The notes beneath the pieces were generated by a model that did not search any database, was not told the origin of the DNA, and saw nothing but the letters and a program-made list of their open reading frames with translations. A program made the position numbers and the translations under genes. From Macrosoma leucophasiata (Eukaryota > Arthropoda > Insecta > Lepidoptera > Hedylidae): a stretch of 64,000 nt of DNA. Positions 1 through 10,706 of the stretch are shown piece after piece. Position 1 is the first letter of the stretch. Each line of letters begins with the position of its first letter. The DNA lies in NCBI GenBank assembly GCA_036365455.1, contig JAWQUS010000017.1, positions 992,001-1,056,000 on the forward strand. Reading direction: 5' to 3'.

Positions 1-220
1 GATTGGTTTTTCGTGGAGATAAAAAGCAATTGAGTCGCGCTTGTAACTTGTTCCAACAATATCTGTTCCATTTACACTACATCTTGTTCGGAATAAGGAC
101 GTTAAGAATGCTTTTGTGTGTTATATTTCTTTCAAGGAACACATTTTAGAGTTCCCTTGCGAACTGTTTTCATAAATTATTGGTTCATTCAATGTAATAG
201 CATTACAGATAATTGAATGT
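1..220. other. unassigned AT-rich sequence
   Basis: I see no open frame, repeat family or structure that I can support in this stretch. Confidence 0.4.
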
Positions 221-381
221 ATGGCTACGTATTTACTATCACAGAGACGTAATAACCAAGGTCTCATGGCAACACATCTGCATTTTGACCTCTAGACTTT
301 GTGTGAGTGTCTATAGACTGCAGTCATCACTTAACATCAAGAAATACATGCTTGTTTGCCAGCTTACATAAAAAAAAAATT
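221..381 (+). mobile_element. S1 retroposon, 3' half (subfamily B)
   Basis: It carries the S1 block ctataga-ctgcagtcatcactt followed by tgcttgtttgcc and an A-rich end at 370-381. The left part reads actatcacagagac, the variant that marks subfamily B (see 12936 and 55463), instead of the aatttccggcacagag of subfamily A. The 5' half is missing. Confidence 0.75.
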
Positions 382-627
382 AACGGATATTATATTTCTA
401 AACAACTGTTATGGCATCTTTGGAAGGTATTTATCCAGAAGTGGGCGTCTTTTGGCTGATGTGATGATAAGTGTTTTTATAATTTTGGTCAATTAATTCA
501 AGGTTGTTTTACTAATAAATATATATTTTTTTGTATTAACCATACCTGGATTCAACAACAAGTGTCTCAAATAATGTAATGTCGATACTTAAGACGCATT
601 ATTTGAACTGTTATATTAGTAACTTCA

Positions 628-1130
628 CATTAAACTAAACTCATGATCAGCCAAAAATATAAAGTGAAAAAAACATAACCCTGAAGGAGCTCTTTGTCCT
701 CAACATTATGCAGTTCAGTTTCTACAAAAACTAATCTTAATTGGAATAAAGCAATATCTTTCATGAAAGAAAGCAATAAAACTAAATGGAGCTTTTTGCA
801 AAGCGGTCATACTGACCTATTCTCGGCCACGCTCTTGAGGCTTACGCTTCATATTTTGGTCTAAGAATTAGTGGTGCCATAAACGGGTTGTTTTGTTTTA
901 AATTTAAAATATGACTTTGGCACATAAGTATAATTGCTGGAGTTGTTATCAATTTAATTAGATACGAGAGACCACCGGCGTCGAATGCAGAATTGAAATC
1001 TATTATATTTAATATAACTTTGGCTTTACTTTAAACGAATAAGTTTAATTGTTAGGGTTCTTATTATTTTTAATTAGATACGAGAGACCGCCAGTGACGA
1101 ATGAGGAATTGAAATCAATTGTCATATTTT
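628..1130. repeat. direct duplication D1, copy a
   Basis: This stretch matches 1732-2065 in the same orientation. Shared blocks include agccaaaaat-taaagtgaaaa, actaaatggagc-tttttgc-aagcggtcata and ctctt-gagg. Within copy a, a block of about 115 bp occurs twice in tandem: attagatacgagagaccrcc near 957 and again near 1074. No coding sequence is recognisable; the copies have drifted, so the duplication is old. Confidence 0.7.
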
Positions 1131-1199
1131 TCTCGCGAGCTGACGGGTTAATACTTGGTAAGGGAAATTTTTTTTAACACATTTCATTTTATAGAAAAA

Positions 1200-1375
1200 C
1201 TAGCTGTTGCCCGCGGCTTCGCCCGCGTGGATGTCATTTCATATATATTTTTCCTGAATTTTCATTGCTATAAACCTCACGGAGCCCGCGACGTTTCCAA
1301 CGAATGCAAATCCGTGGAAATCGATTCGTGCGTTCTGTAGTTATAGCGTCAGGAAGGAAAACCCGACTTATTTTT
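1200..1375 (+). mobile_element. short retroposon with 14-bp target site duplication
   Basis: The insert starts ctagctgttgcccgcggctt and ends in a T-rich run. It is flanked by exact direct copies of attttatagaaaaa at 1186-1199 and 1376-1389. A duplication of that length is what target-primed retroposition leaves, so I read it as a retroposon and not as a Helitron, although the starting motif resembles the ctagctgtgcccgcg ends at 13243 and 49883. The 61-residue frame over it is chance. Autonomous partner unknown. Confidence 0.65.
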
Positions 1376-1731
1376 ATTTTATAGAAAAATTTCGTGCATG
1401 TGTTTTATCCGTTTAGGAGACGGCTAATAGATATAAGCCAAAAATCTATTGTTTGCCGACAACCAAGCAGATTTTTTCTCATTTGTATGTCAGTAACAGA
1501 TTGCCACTTAAATAGGTACCTGTTATATAAAATGATGTACACTTTGAGTGCTACATAAAGAAAATATAAACCCTGCCGAAAGAGGTATTTTAAGGGGCAA
1601 TTAAATAGTTTCATGTAAATAATACTAGATATCTCCTTCCTAAAACTACACGTATCTCAGGGTAATCGCGTCTCTCAAAAAACCGATTATTATGACGATT
1701 GTTCTCACAAACTCTTCCGTTGTTGAATTCA

Positions 1732-2065
1732 CCTCAAACTAAACTCACGATTAGCCAAAAATGTAAAGTGAAAACAAACATAATCCTATAAGTGCCCTTT
1801 GTCCACAACATTATGCGATTCAGTTGCCTACCAAAACTAACTGGATTAGAGCAATATCTATATAGTTAGCTATAAAACTAAATGGAGCCTTTTGCTAAGC
1901 GGTCATACAGACCCATTCATGCCCACGCTCTTGAAGGTTCATAGTTTGTTTCAGAATTAGTGAAGCTATGAATCGTTTTGAAATAGATTTTAAATGTAGC
2001 TTTGGTAACACTTCAAAGTGAGTATAATTGCTAGGGTTGTTATTATTTTTAATTGGTATAGCTGG
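1732..2065. repeat. direct duplication D1, copy b
   Basis: Second copy of the block at 628-1130, same orientation. Downstream of both copies (about 1470-1520 and 2215-2250) lies ctcatttg-gtcagtaacagattgcca, so the duplication once reached further and was interrupted in copy a by the retroposon at 1200-1375. Confidence 0.7.
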
Positions 2066-2269
2066 TACGTATACGGTTAATTATAATTTTATTGATAAGA
2101 GAGTTTAGAGTTTTCATTTTATGGAACAGTTTCTTGCAAAACGTTTCCATAATTAAGCCATTGCTAAAATATTTTAGCTACTTATAAACTGTATATGAGT
2201 CGGTGGAAAGCAGCTTTTTCTCATTTGAGCGTCAGTAACAGATTGCCATTTGAAAAGAAAACTTTGTTT

Positions 2270-3110
2270 GAACTTACATTTTAAAAAAAACAGGTGAATT
2301 TTGTGGGCATGATACTAAAAATAAAATCACCTTAAAGACGATTGTTTGTGTTCTAGAGTTTTTTTTTAATTTTTTATTGGATATAAACGCCACTGTTCGG
2401 TTAACTGACTACAAGCAGAAAAATCCTTCCTGGTGGCATTGTCACCTTCCGATTAAAGATACCATGCGAATAGACAATCCAAAAATACAACGTAAATGAC
2501 CTCTATTGAATTTAACTGTTCTCCCACAAAAAGTTTTCGAATGAGGATTACCATCTTGGGATCGCAAAATAAAGCGTATCACATTGTTTGTTTCCAAGAT
2601 ATCGTTACGGGATTAACGTCCGACGAACTTTGTTGGACTTAAGAAGCCCGAAAGACAAATGGCTGCACATTGAGTAAATTTCCCGCTGAGCGGGACTTTT
2701 AGATCCTCACGGATTATTGGTCAAGATTGAAGGTATCGGATAAATCTAAAATTCTTCTCTGTTGTCCGTTATCAAACTCACAAATTGTCATCTCTGATGC
2801 ATGAAAGGTCATTTATATTCTGGTGTTTCAAAAATGTTTTAGATACCAAAATGTTCTTTATGTTCCTTACATAATATTTCTTATCTGTTTTGCCTTCTAC
2901 CTTTTTTTATATTTTCTGTACAAATCTATTTATTGATTGATCCATGATTCTTTCGTCGCCCATTTCCGAATTCCCTACTTTTAGCTCATGGTTGCTTCGA
3001 ACTCTTAACTGGATTTCAAGACCATTTTGACAGAATTTTGGGTATACAAATGGTGTATAATTTTAGACATATTCTCATACTTTGTTTCCAAATCGTATGA
3101 CCTTCAACGT
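2270..3110. other. unassigned sequence
   Basis: No supported gene or repeat. A T-run lies at about 2360, and 2400-2760 is less AT-rich than its surroundings; I could not connect either to a family. Confidence 0.35.
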
Positions 3111-3118
3111 TATCTGGT

Positions 3119-3403
3119 CTGGTTGGTAGAGCTTCGGTAACGGAGCTTGCGAGCGTAGGCACCACCGCATTACCTAATATACATGCCGCTATATGGTAGT
3201 GTTCAGCACTCTCGTGTTTCGGTTAGGTGGTAATATATTGCCTTGTTATTGCCGGTACAGAGGCAAAACACCTTAGGCCTCAAGAGTGGTAACGCATCTG
3301 CATTTAGACTTTGATATTTGTGTGGGTGTCTATAGGCTGCAGTCATCACTTATCATCAATCTGAACCGTATGCTTGTTTACCACTTCCATTACATAAAAA
3401 AAA
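3119..3403 (+). mobile_element. S1 retroposon, complete copy (family description)
   Basis: S1 is the commonest repeat here, with about 27 full or partial copies on both strands. A full copy begins ggtggtagagctccagtgac, passes gtagtgttcagcactatcgt, gtaatttccggcacagaggc and ctataggctgcagtcatcac, and ends in ccattacataaaaaa. The consistent start, A-tail and short flanking repeats point to LINE-mediated retroposition of a non-coding RNA. I see no convincing Pol III A or B box, so its promoter is unknown and calling it a SINE is an inference. This copy is flanked by atctg at 3112-3116 and 3403-3407. Confidence 0.8.
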
Positions 3404-3747
3404 TCTGCTCAAGTCTTTCTCTCATTCTACTCGTTAGCCCTCAGTGGTCATTTGATGTGGTATGTATACCTTCGCATTTGCTGGTTACACGTCATTTGCC
3501 GGAAGATTAATTTATTGGCGAGGTCGGGATGCTGCTGCTCAAGCTACATTATTCGTTATTCGATTAACTGTAGCCTCGATTATTTAAGTTATATCCCCAA
3601 GTTCCTTTCACACGAAGAACAAGATTAATAATAATTACTGTGAAGAAAAAGATGTGGTTAGTTTTTAAAGTTTATTTTTGTCTAAACCAGTAAAGTTTTT
3701 TCAAATCTTGCTAGTCTAATTTGATGATTGTGCAGGTAGAAAAAACC
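3404..3747. other. unassigned sequence
   Basis: Nothing recognised between the S1 copy and the MITE. Confidence 0.35.
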
Positions 3748-3750
3748 TTA

Positions 3751-3896
3751 CCCCCTTATTCATAAACGTACATTAGTTATGTTTTAGCTATGGAATGTTT
3801 TGTCTTTGTCAGTTGCATTGTAAAATGTGCAGGATAGAAAAGGATAAAGGAGAGATTAGCATCACTTTAGCTAAAATACGTTTATGAATAAGGGGG
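3751..3896. mobile_element. PIF/Harbinger-like MITE, copy 1
   Basis: The 146-bp element has inverted ends cccccttattcataaacgta and its reverse complement, and is flanked by TTA at 3748-3750 and 3897-3899. A 3-bp TWA-type duplication is the habit of PIF/Harbinger transposases. It carries no coding sequence, so a transposase elsewhere must have moved it. A second copy is at 24363-24507. Confidence 0.75.
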
Positions 3897-3899
3897 TTA

Positions 3900-4456
3900 G
3901 TTTTTAAAAACTGTTTTTGTTAATTTTTAAAATTTCTTAACTTACCTGTGGGCTTATTGGTTTTAAATTCGGAAGTAGAAAATTAATAAATATTGTAAAC
4001 ATACGATAAATAGCTGCAGGCTTGTTATTAAAATATGAGGTGAAAAGTGGGTGTATGCGTAAACAGAACTCTATGTTGTGGGCGAATAAACGTTAATGGG
4101 CGAGGTGAACTCAAATGATGTGGTTCCGTAATTTTTAAGGTTCATTAGGATTTTCAACACGAGAAAATAACCAATGGAACTCTAAAAATTTTGGACATGT
4201 TGCTTTTAAGCACCGAAGTAATTTAGATAACGAACTCTAAAATCAATTTCTATTAGACTACACAACAAAATATGAATCTCAATGGCTGATCACTCCAAAT
4301 TTTGACTCCATATCACCTAAACCTCAAAACTGAATACTTTAGCAACAAATGTAGAACCCACTCACCAACTTGAAGGCTCCAGATCCTTTCTCTTCCTGAC
4401 CAAATACGTGGTATGTTTCTTTCGCATTGACGCTTGTTTTATCCGACCTTAAATTA
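3900..4456. other. unassigned sequence
   Basis: No family recognised. The small minus-strand frame at 4339-4527 runs into the foldback remnant at 4457 and has no recognisable domain. Confidence 0.35.
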
Positions 4457-4540
4457 AAGCTGGAAAGCGACCGAAACGTCGGGTATAAGAAGAAGTGCTG
4501 TATACACGAAAAAAATAATTTCTGCAAATTTAATTTCTAC
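4457..4540 (+). mobile_element. half copy of the 195-bp foldback with hammerhead-like core
   Basis: Matches the right half of the foldback at 31546-31740: agctggaaagcgaccgaaac, then gtcgggtat-agaagaagt and an end gcaaatttaatttctac. The left arm is absent. Here the GAAAC that follows the small stem is intact, while in the 31.6-kb copy it reads GAAC after a T. Confidence 0.6.
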
Positions 4541-5116
4541 GTTTCTACAATCATTATTTATTACATTTAATGTAATACATTACAGGATTGATCCGTCATA
4601 ATGAATACTAAATCTATTACTACTAAATCAACGAACGATTTAAGATAATGAACCGTAAATACGACTAGTATTAGTGTACAAAATAAATTGCCAACTCGCA
4701 GGTTGTTTGCTGATCGCTCATTACCCTTGTAGCCACTCGAGCATTATGATATTTTAACATCAACTTCGCTACAAGTTGAGTACGAGAAAAGTTCGTTATT
4801 TATTTTTAAGAGATATAATCTAAAAAGCAAAGACTTGGAGGTGACATACTGTCTTTGAACGCAAGTAGAATAATAACAGCTCGTAATTTTGAGATGTTTG
4901 AAAACTATTATGTTAGTTTAAGATGAAAGATATGTTTAAGATGCGATATTATTTTAAATTATTATTTCAGCTCCAAATATCAAAGTGAATTTATTTGCTT
5001 TTTAAAAGGTTTCAAATTATACATTTGATGCAATTACTTGCTTGGTTTGATTGCTAAACGATCTCAGTAATTATATATGTTTATTTTCACAAATATGTTT
5101 TTAAATATTTTATTTG
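4541..5116. other. unassigned AT-rich sequence
   Basis: No feature supported. Confidence 0.35.
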
Positions 5117-5225
5117 CAAGCATGCAGGTGAACTGCATGCATGCGTCGATGATAGGTGATGACTGCAGCCTATAGACATCTACATAAAAATCTAAGATGA
5201 AATTGCAGATTGCGCTACCACCAGG
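5117..5225 (-). mobile_element. S1 fragment, 3' part
   Basis: Runs from caagcatgcag to gcgctaccacc and stops only 25 bases before the next S1 copy starts on the opposite strand at 5249, so the two are tail-out, head-to-head neighbours. Confidence 0.65.
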
Positions 5226-5248
5226 TACAAGTTACTACATGCCTAGTT

Positions 5249-5657
5249 TACTGGTGGTAGAGCTCCAGCGTAAGCACCACCACGTCACCTAATATTTTGA
5301 TTTTATATTATTTTGTTTGTGTTAGTGTGTAGTTGGTAGTGTATTTTTTGTCTCCTTTTTTTGTGTACTTTATTGTTTTTGTGCAGTTACTGTTTTAAAA
5401 TGAATTCTTTGTGTTTTTCAACCTGTTCTTGTTTTTTGTGTTTCTCGGCCCTGCGCCAAAAGCCTTTTCTTTCTTTAACATACTTGCCGCTAAGTGGTAG
5501 TGTTCAGCACTATCGTGTTTCGGTCAGGTGGTAATTTACGGCTGTGTAGTTTCCGGCACAGAGGCATAAAACCTTAGGCCTGAGGAGTGGTAACGCAACT
5601 ACATTTTGACCTTGGTCTTTGTGTGGGTGTCTATAGGCTGCAGTCATCACTTAACAT
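5249..5657 (+). mobile_element. S1 copy, left part, split by a hAT-type element
   Basis: Starts ggtggtagagctccagcg. Between the S1 blocks acctaata and tacttgccgctaa there is an extra segment of about 185 bases (5297-5482), rich in ttttgtg runs, that I cannot assign. S1 resumes and is cut at cttaacat (5650-5657), where the hAT-type element begins. The rest of S1 continues at 8243. Confidence 0.8.
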
Positions 5658-6326
5658 TAGGGTTGCTGAGGATTCCTCTTCCTCTTCCTCATAATGAGGA
5701 AGTTCCGCAATATTTTGGGATCCTCAACCGTTTCAGCATCCTCAAAAATTAAAATAAAAAAAATCCTCTTCCGCTACCGCTTCCTCAAAATTTAAGAGGA
5801 ATTTATGAGGAATTTTGTTGCGCATGCGCGTCACGTATCGATGGCAACGCACACGCCGCATCACGGTGCCAGGCCGAACAGGCGAGCGAGACCTTCCCAC
5901 CCGCCACCGGCGCTGTTCCTTAATTGTTTGTTTTAATTTTATTGACATACATTATTTTGTTTATACGCGTACTCAACTTAAAAAATCGAAATATTCGGGG
6001 CTTTACAGAACTGTATCTTTACAATACCTATCTTCTCTTCCATCAAATGTACCAGAAAACGACTTTTTAGCAATGTTGTATTGATATAAGATGAGCTATA
6101 AGACCGGTTGTTGGGGAAACAGCGTCCAAATATTTTTTTTATAAAAAATAACTTCCCTGTTTAAAATAAATTTCAAATAGTATTCAATTCTTTTATTTTA
6201 ATTAATAATATTCCACTTAAATACCTAATTGACAAAGAAATAAAGACTGCACTGCTTATTTTCATTTCAATTTCTAAATGAAATTGTGTCATTCACTCAT
6301 CTTTTTTTTTTGGTGTGCGTGTGTTT

Positions 6327-7497
6327 TTTTTTATGTCTGTAGGTTGACAGATAAGCAGACGGGCCACTTGATGGAAAGTGGTCACCGTCGCCTATGAACA
6401 TTTGCAACACCAGGGGAGTTGCCAACGCTGCCAGTCCTGAAGGATTCCTTTGACGCCATTTTTGAAGAACGTCTTAATGTAGCACCTAGGGAACACCTCA
6501 GAGGGAAGTTCGTTCCACAATTTACACGTTCTGGGCAAGAACGAACGTGAAAACCGCACCGTTGAGCACTGCTAGGTGTCCGTCCAGTCGGTGTGGGTGG
6601 AACTTCTCTCTTCGGCGGGTAGTACGGTGTAGGAAAATAGATGGTAGCACCATGTCAAACAGTTCAGCAGAGCACTCACTATTGTAGAGACGGTACAACA
6701 CGCACATACTCCCAATGTCTCTGCGTAGGCTCAGATGTTCGAGCCTGTCAGTAAGTCCTGAATCGTTAACAATACGAACGGCGCGTTTTTGTAGGGAGTC
6801 AAGTGGACCAAGCTAGTATTTGGGGGCTCCCGCCCACAAATGAGTATGAGTAGTAGTAGCTGCCCCGAAGTGAAAGTGAATACTACCTGGCTTTGTTAAT
6901 CACCCCTAGTTTTTTAGATGCCCACTTGGTCTTACACTCAATGTGACTCCCGAATTGCACTTCGTTCGATATGTCAACGCCCAGGATACCGATACTCTTA
7001 CCAACGGCGATCGGAATGCCCTGGAACTGTGGTGCTACAATGCATGGCGAGTTTTTAGCGGTGAACGTGCAGACTTGTGTCTTCGAGGGGTTGAACTGCA
7101 TCAAATTAAGTCGACCCCAATCCGAGACCCGCTCCAGAGAGTGCTCGATTTCAGACAGTCTAGTCCTTCTTTCCTCGATAAGTGTCCGAGAGGCATTTGC
7201 ACGGCTAGTGTAGTGTGCATATCCCGTACTATCATCGGTCTGGCAATGAAAATTGGAGTTTTGCTCTAACATTTCATTGATGTGCAGAAGAAAAAGCGTG
7301 GGAGATAGCACAGAGCCTTGCGGCACACCAGCGTTGATAGGTAGTCTGTCTGAGCGCCGACAGTCAACTAAGACTTGTATATAACACTCAGACAGAAAGC
7401 TGGCTGTCCAGTTGCATAGCCTCTCGGGTAGACCGTAGGATGGAAGTTTCGTGAGAAGTGCCCTGTGCCAGACCCGGTCAAAGGCCTTAGCAATGTC
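6327..7497 (-). pseudogene. Jockey/CR1-like LINE fragment J1 (reverse transcriptase)
   Basis: Reverse-transcriptase motifs are readable in the frame 7542-6883: DIAKAFDRVWHRALL, then GVPQGSVLSPTLFLLHIN, then QTDD where the related copy at 34182-35553 has YADD, so the catalytic site is damaged. The 3' part continues with VLYRLYNSECSAELFDMV and the tail ends in a T-run at 6300-6335 (poly-A on the element strand). It is 5' truncated at 7497 and has a deletion of about 45 bp near 6850 relative to the other copy. It sits inside the hAT-type element. Confidence 0.85.
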
Positions 7498-7614
7498 GTT
7501 GTGTAGATTTGTCACTGAACTCGTCCTTAACTGCTCTACCAATTTTGATGATTCTTTATCGTATGTGTTTTGAGAATGGTTTAGATTTTAGATTTATAGT
7601 AAAAATAATTAAAA

Positions 7615-7651
7615 GAGCATTTTGTAGTGGTTGGTCCACTACAAAATGCTC
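7615..7651. repeat. perfect 16-bp snapback hairpin
   Basis: Arms 7615-7630 and 7636-7651 are exact reverse complements around the 5-base loop ttggt. Confidence 0.85.
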
Positions 7652-7734
7652 TACAAAATTATCAGCGGATTTTAGGTTGGGTCCGCTAGTATTTATATCT
7701 TTGTATCATCCTCTTCTCATCTTTCTGTAGCGCG

Positions 7735-8100
7735 CGCAAGGCCTCCCGGCTGGTGTAGAACGCAAGCTATCTACTCCATTAAGCGATACGGGTGCGGTCG
7801 GGTGTGTGACGGGTGACCACTAGTGGCAAATTAAAATGCGCATTTTCGTGCTTTGGAGAGCAGGACGCCGACGGTCCCGGTTGCTATCGACAGATAGCAG
7901 TCGTTATACCTTGTCGGAGGCTTTATGGGCGGTTTGAAAACATCCGACAGCGGGTTGGCCACTTACCCTTGCAAGTAACTCCACCAACCCGCATTGGAGC
8001 AGCGTAGTGGAGTAAACTCCAGACCTCCCCTCAAGAAGGGGAGAGACTCGTGCCCAGTGCCCAGCAGTGGGACGTTTCAAGAGTTGCTATTATTATTATG
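7735..8100 (+). mobile_element. LINE 3' tail family T1, copy 1
   Basis: Blocks gttgctatcgacagatagca, cggaggctttatgggcgg, aacatccgacagcgggttgg and cccagcagtgggacgt end in a tattattat run, as expected of a LINE 3' end with a short-repeat tail. Other copies on the minus strand are at 29190, 40035 and 59465. No coding part remains, so the parent clade cannot be fixed. Confidence 0.6.
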
Positions 8101-8242
8101 TCATCTGCTTCCTCTTCCTCTTCCTCTTCCTCATCCTCTTTCTCATAAAAATATCCTCTTCGTCATCCGCATCCTCTAAATTGCCGCATCACAATTCCTC
8201 TTCCTCCTCCTCTTCCTCATAATCACTTCCTCAACAACCCTA

Positions 8243-8292
8243 CTTAACATCAACGTGGACTGCATGGTTGTTTGCCACTTCCATGGCTGGAC
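8243..8292 (+). mobile_element. S1 copy, right part after the hAT-type insertion
   Basis: Begins with the second copy of the 8-bp duplication and continues through ctgcatggttgtttgccact; the A-tail is lost. Confidence 0.8.
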
Positions 8293-8546
8293 AAACCCTG
8301 CCCCAAAGACGCCCACAACAGTGTTTATTTATTTATTTGAGGAAAGGATTACCAACTATTTTTAAACAATACATTCTCGTTTACAGAAGCTATAGATAAT
8401 ACAAAGTAGTCTATGCATAAATAACTTAAAGGTAAACACAAAATTTGCCATGGAACTAAATTAATTTAATTTATTTCCAAAGATTATTAGCCGTTTTTAG
8501 TTTTGTCTTCGAAGAATGAAGAATGAAGTGTTATGCGTCATTAGGG
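8293..8546. other. unassigned, with a ttta microsatellite
   Basis: Contains tttatttatttattt at about 8322-8337; otherwise nothing recognised. Confidence 0.35.
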
Positions 8547-8625
8547 GAGATATGCATAATCGCCACGCTTGGCGTATAGAATGGCGATCGAAGTGGCAGT
8601 AGTTGATTGAAGAACTGCCCATCTT
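8547..8625 (-). mobile_element. LINE 3' tail family T2, fragment
   Basis: The reverse strand matches the tail at 38965-39095 over the blocks ggcgatc and gccaagcgtggcg. Confidence 0.45.
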
Positions 8626-8769
8626 GTATCGCAGAATGCTGCTGCTCGTCTTGCGTTATTACACATACGACTGCCCCATTGAAATAGTTTGACCGCCATT
8701 GTTCCTGCGTGTTACACTCAGTGAATTATGAAAACAAGTATGCTTACTTGGGTAGTAAATGTAATAATG

Positions 8770-8953
8770 AATGATGTACGGCCCTGTAATTTCAGGCACA
8801 GAGGCCATAACACCTTAGGCCTCAGGAGTGGCAGCGCATCTGCATTTTGACCTCTGGTCATTGTGTGGGTGTCTATAGGCTGCAGTCATCACTTAACATC
8901 AATGTGAACTGCACGCTTGTTTGCCACTTTTATTACATAAAAAAAAAAAAAAA
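8770..8953 (+). mobile_element. S1, 3' half (subfamily A)
   Basis: Begins at tgtacggccctgtaatttc and ends in a 13-base A-run. The 5' half is absent, as in a 5'-truncated retroposon. Confidence 0.75.
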
Positions 8954-9116
8954 TGAAAACCATGACTTCAAAATGCAGTTACAAAGAATTGTCGATATAT
9001 GAGAAAAAGAGAATGTTTTAAATTAATGTTATTAAAAGTTATTCACTTACAGTTATGGCGTTATACGAGTATATTAGTATATACAGATATATTAGATAAT
9101 AGTAATAGTCTTTTTT

Positions 9117-9427
9117 TTCTAAACAAAAACGTAACTTCACGCTTGTAATCCCCAAAGGGGTAGGCAGAAGTAAATGCATGCATTCCATCATACATGCAAA
9201 CACCCACGATTCGCCGCTTACGTTTTGGCTTGTGTAACAGGTGGCGAGCCTATTGACATCTCCGGGCACATAACCAAACATCAAGGTACTGGAAAACTTC
9301 AAAAAAAATATATATCCCAATAGATTCAGTGATAAAAGATTTTACGCCGTTATCTCTAATATCCCTGACCCGGGAATCGAACCCAGGAAGTACTAGTGGC
9401 CTGCTACCACTAGGCTACTGAGGCAGT
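9117..9427 (-). mobile_element. S2 tRNA-derived SINE
   Basis: The head, read on the minus strand, contains tagcctagtggtagcagg (A-box-like) and gggttcgattcccgggtc (B box). The body passes ggtggcgagcctattgac and aacacccacgattcg, and the tail region carries ggggattacaagcgtgaag. A complete plus-strand copy is described at 30028. Confidence 0.8.
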
Positions 9428-9429
9428 TA

Positions 9430-9770
9430 TTTCTAGTGATTTAAAAAGTAAACTTCAGTGATTAAAATGAAAGTCCAGATGTTTCAAATATATGATAAGC
9501 AGACAGAATTTCAAAAATTATATTAACTTACACATTCAATACTCCAGAGGCCCCTCAAAAAGTAATAAGGGAATTATGAAGAATTTGCGTCGTAAATTTG
9601 TTCTGGTCTACACAAAGTAGAACAGATGTTATCAGGGCTAAGTCCGAAGGACGCTTCGTAGAATTATATTCGGTAATTTTCCAAGCTTAACTTCATGATG
9701 CTAAAACGTTGAAATTTTTCAAGATGACTGACAATATATATTTTTTCCACTCCGTTTCTGTTTTGAGAAC
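9430..9770. other. unassigned sequence
   Basis: No supported feature between the SINE and the LINE relic. Confidence 0.35.
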
Positions 9771-9774
9771 AAAC

Positions 9775-10015
9775 TTGGAATGTCTCTGCAAGATCGAATC
9801 AGAAATGAGGAGATCTGCTTGAGAACTAATGTAACCGACATAGTCCTTCGAAAATCGAAGATCAAGAGGCAGTGGGCTGAACAGTAGCTAGAAAAACTGA
9901 CGGCCGTTGGGGCAGAAAAGTTCTGGAATAGCAACCGTAAATAGCAGCCGGGTACCGGAAGACGAAGCGTAGACATGCCCCCACGAGGTGGACCGACGAC
10001 CTGATACGTATATGC
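9775..10015 (+). pseudogene. old LINE relic, C-terminal part of a reverse transcriptase ORF
   Basis: Translation in one frame gives LQDRIRNEEICLRTNVTDIV, then a stop-containing run including RRQWAEQ-like residues and GRRSVDMPPRGGP. This order (RIRNEEIRxRT, WQWAGH, GKRSVGRPPTRW) is the familiar C-terminal signature of a LINE family common in insects. At least two stop codons interrupt it, so it is dead. Clade assignment (RTE-like) is an inference. Confidence 0.7.
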
Positions 10016-10027
10016 CTGTAATTAAGC

Positions 10028-10165
10028 GTGCAAAACAGTTGGCAAGCGATGTATTCGGGCACATTACCAAACGCCAAAGGTAATAAGTTTAAAAACCCCG
10101 TATCACTTAGCTATCTTGGGTATGAACCCATGACTTCAACGAAGCAGTAATGGCGATCTACCATA
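10028..10165 (-). mobile_element. divergent S2 SINE fragment
   Basis: Weakly matches S2: cgggcacattaccaaac, then the B-box side gggtatgaaccca. Ends just left of the inverted duplication. Confidence 0.4.
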
Positions 10166-10706
10166 ATTCATGAGGACTTCGTGTTACAAGGTAATTGTTT
10201 TACAAACATTCTTCGTATATTTGTTCTGCAGGTGTATTCTGCAATTTAAATTGATGCACCTACCCATCAATTTAAAATATACGTTGTAGTAAAACTGTTT
10301 TTCTAAAATAATCGTAATTTTCACGTTGCGTGAAAACAGTAATGTATTGTAAATTGGCTATCGAAGTTATGTTAACCAAGATACGTAATATGCTTTTAGG
10401 TATAAACAAAATTTAACAGATATTTCACGTAGATTTAAATTCGATAATTTTCCAAGCTTAAAGCTACGTGCGTCAATTCATGCGTAGCGTAGCCGTGGGT
10501 TGCAGTAGACATAATGTCATATAATAGGTTGGGGAAAAAGTCTTTTCGCATTATAGTATGTATGAACTTGTAATAAGATCTCTTTGGCTGTAGTATTTGC
10601 ATCTGGCTGGTTTTGGTATCATTGAAAGTTAAAATTTTAAAGAACATAATTCCAAATTCAAATTATGGCAAATGTGTGATTTTCATTTGTTTTTCGTACT
10701 GTCAAG

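Larger units (their letters stand above)
5658..8242. mobile_element. hAT-type element with nested LINE pieces
   Basis: The ends are tagggttgctgagga and tcctcaacaacccta, inverted with one mismatch in 15. The target duplication is exactly 8 bp, cttaacat, at 5650-5657 and 8243-8250, and joining the flanks restores an uninterrupted S1. An 8-bp duplication indicates a hAT-superfamily transposase. The subterminal zones (5675-5810 and 8100-8235) repeat cctcttcctcttcctc many times, which fits clustered transposase-binding sites. No transposase frame is visible: the interior holds unassigned sequence (5810-6320), a Jockey/CR1 fragment and a LINE tail. Confidence 0.85.
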
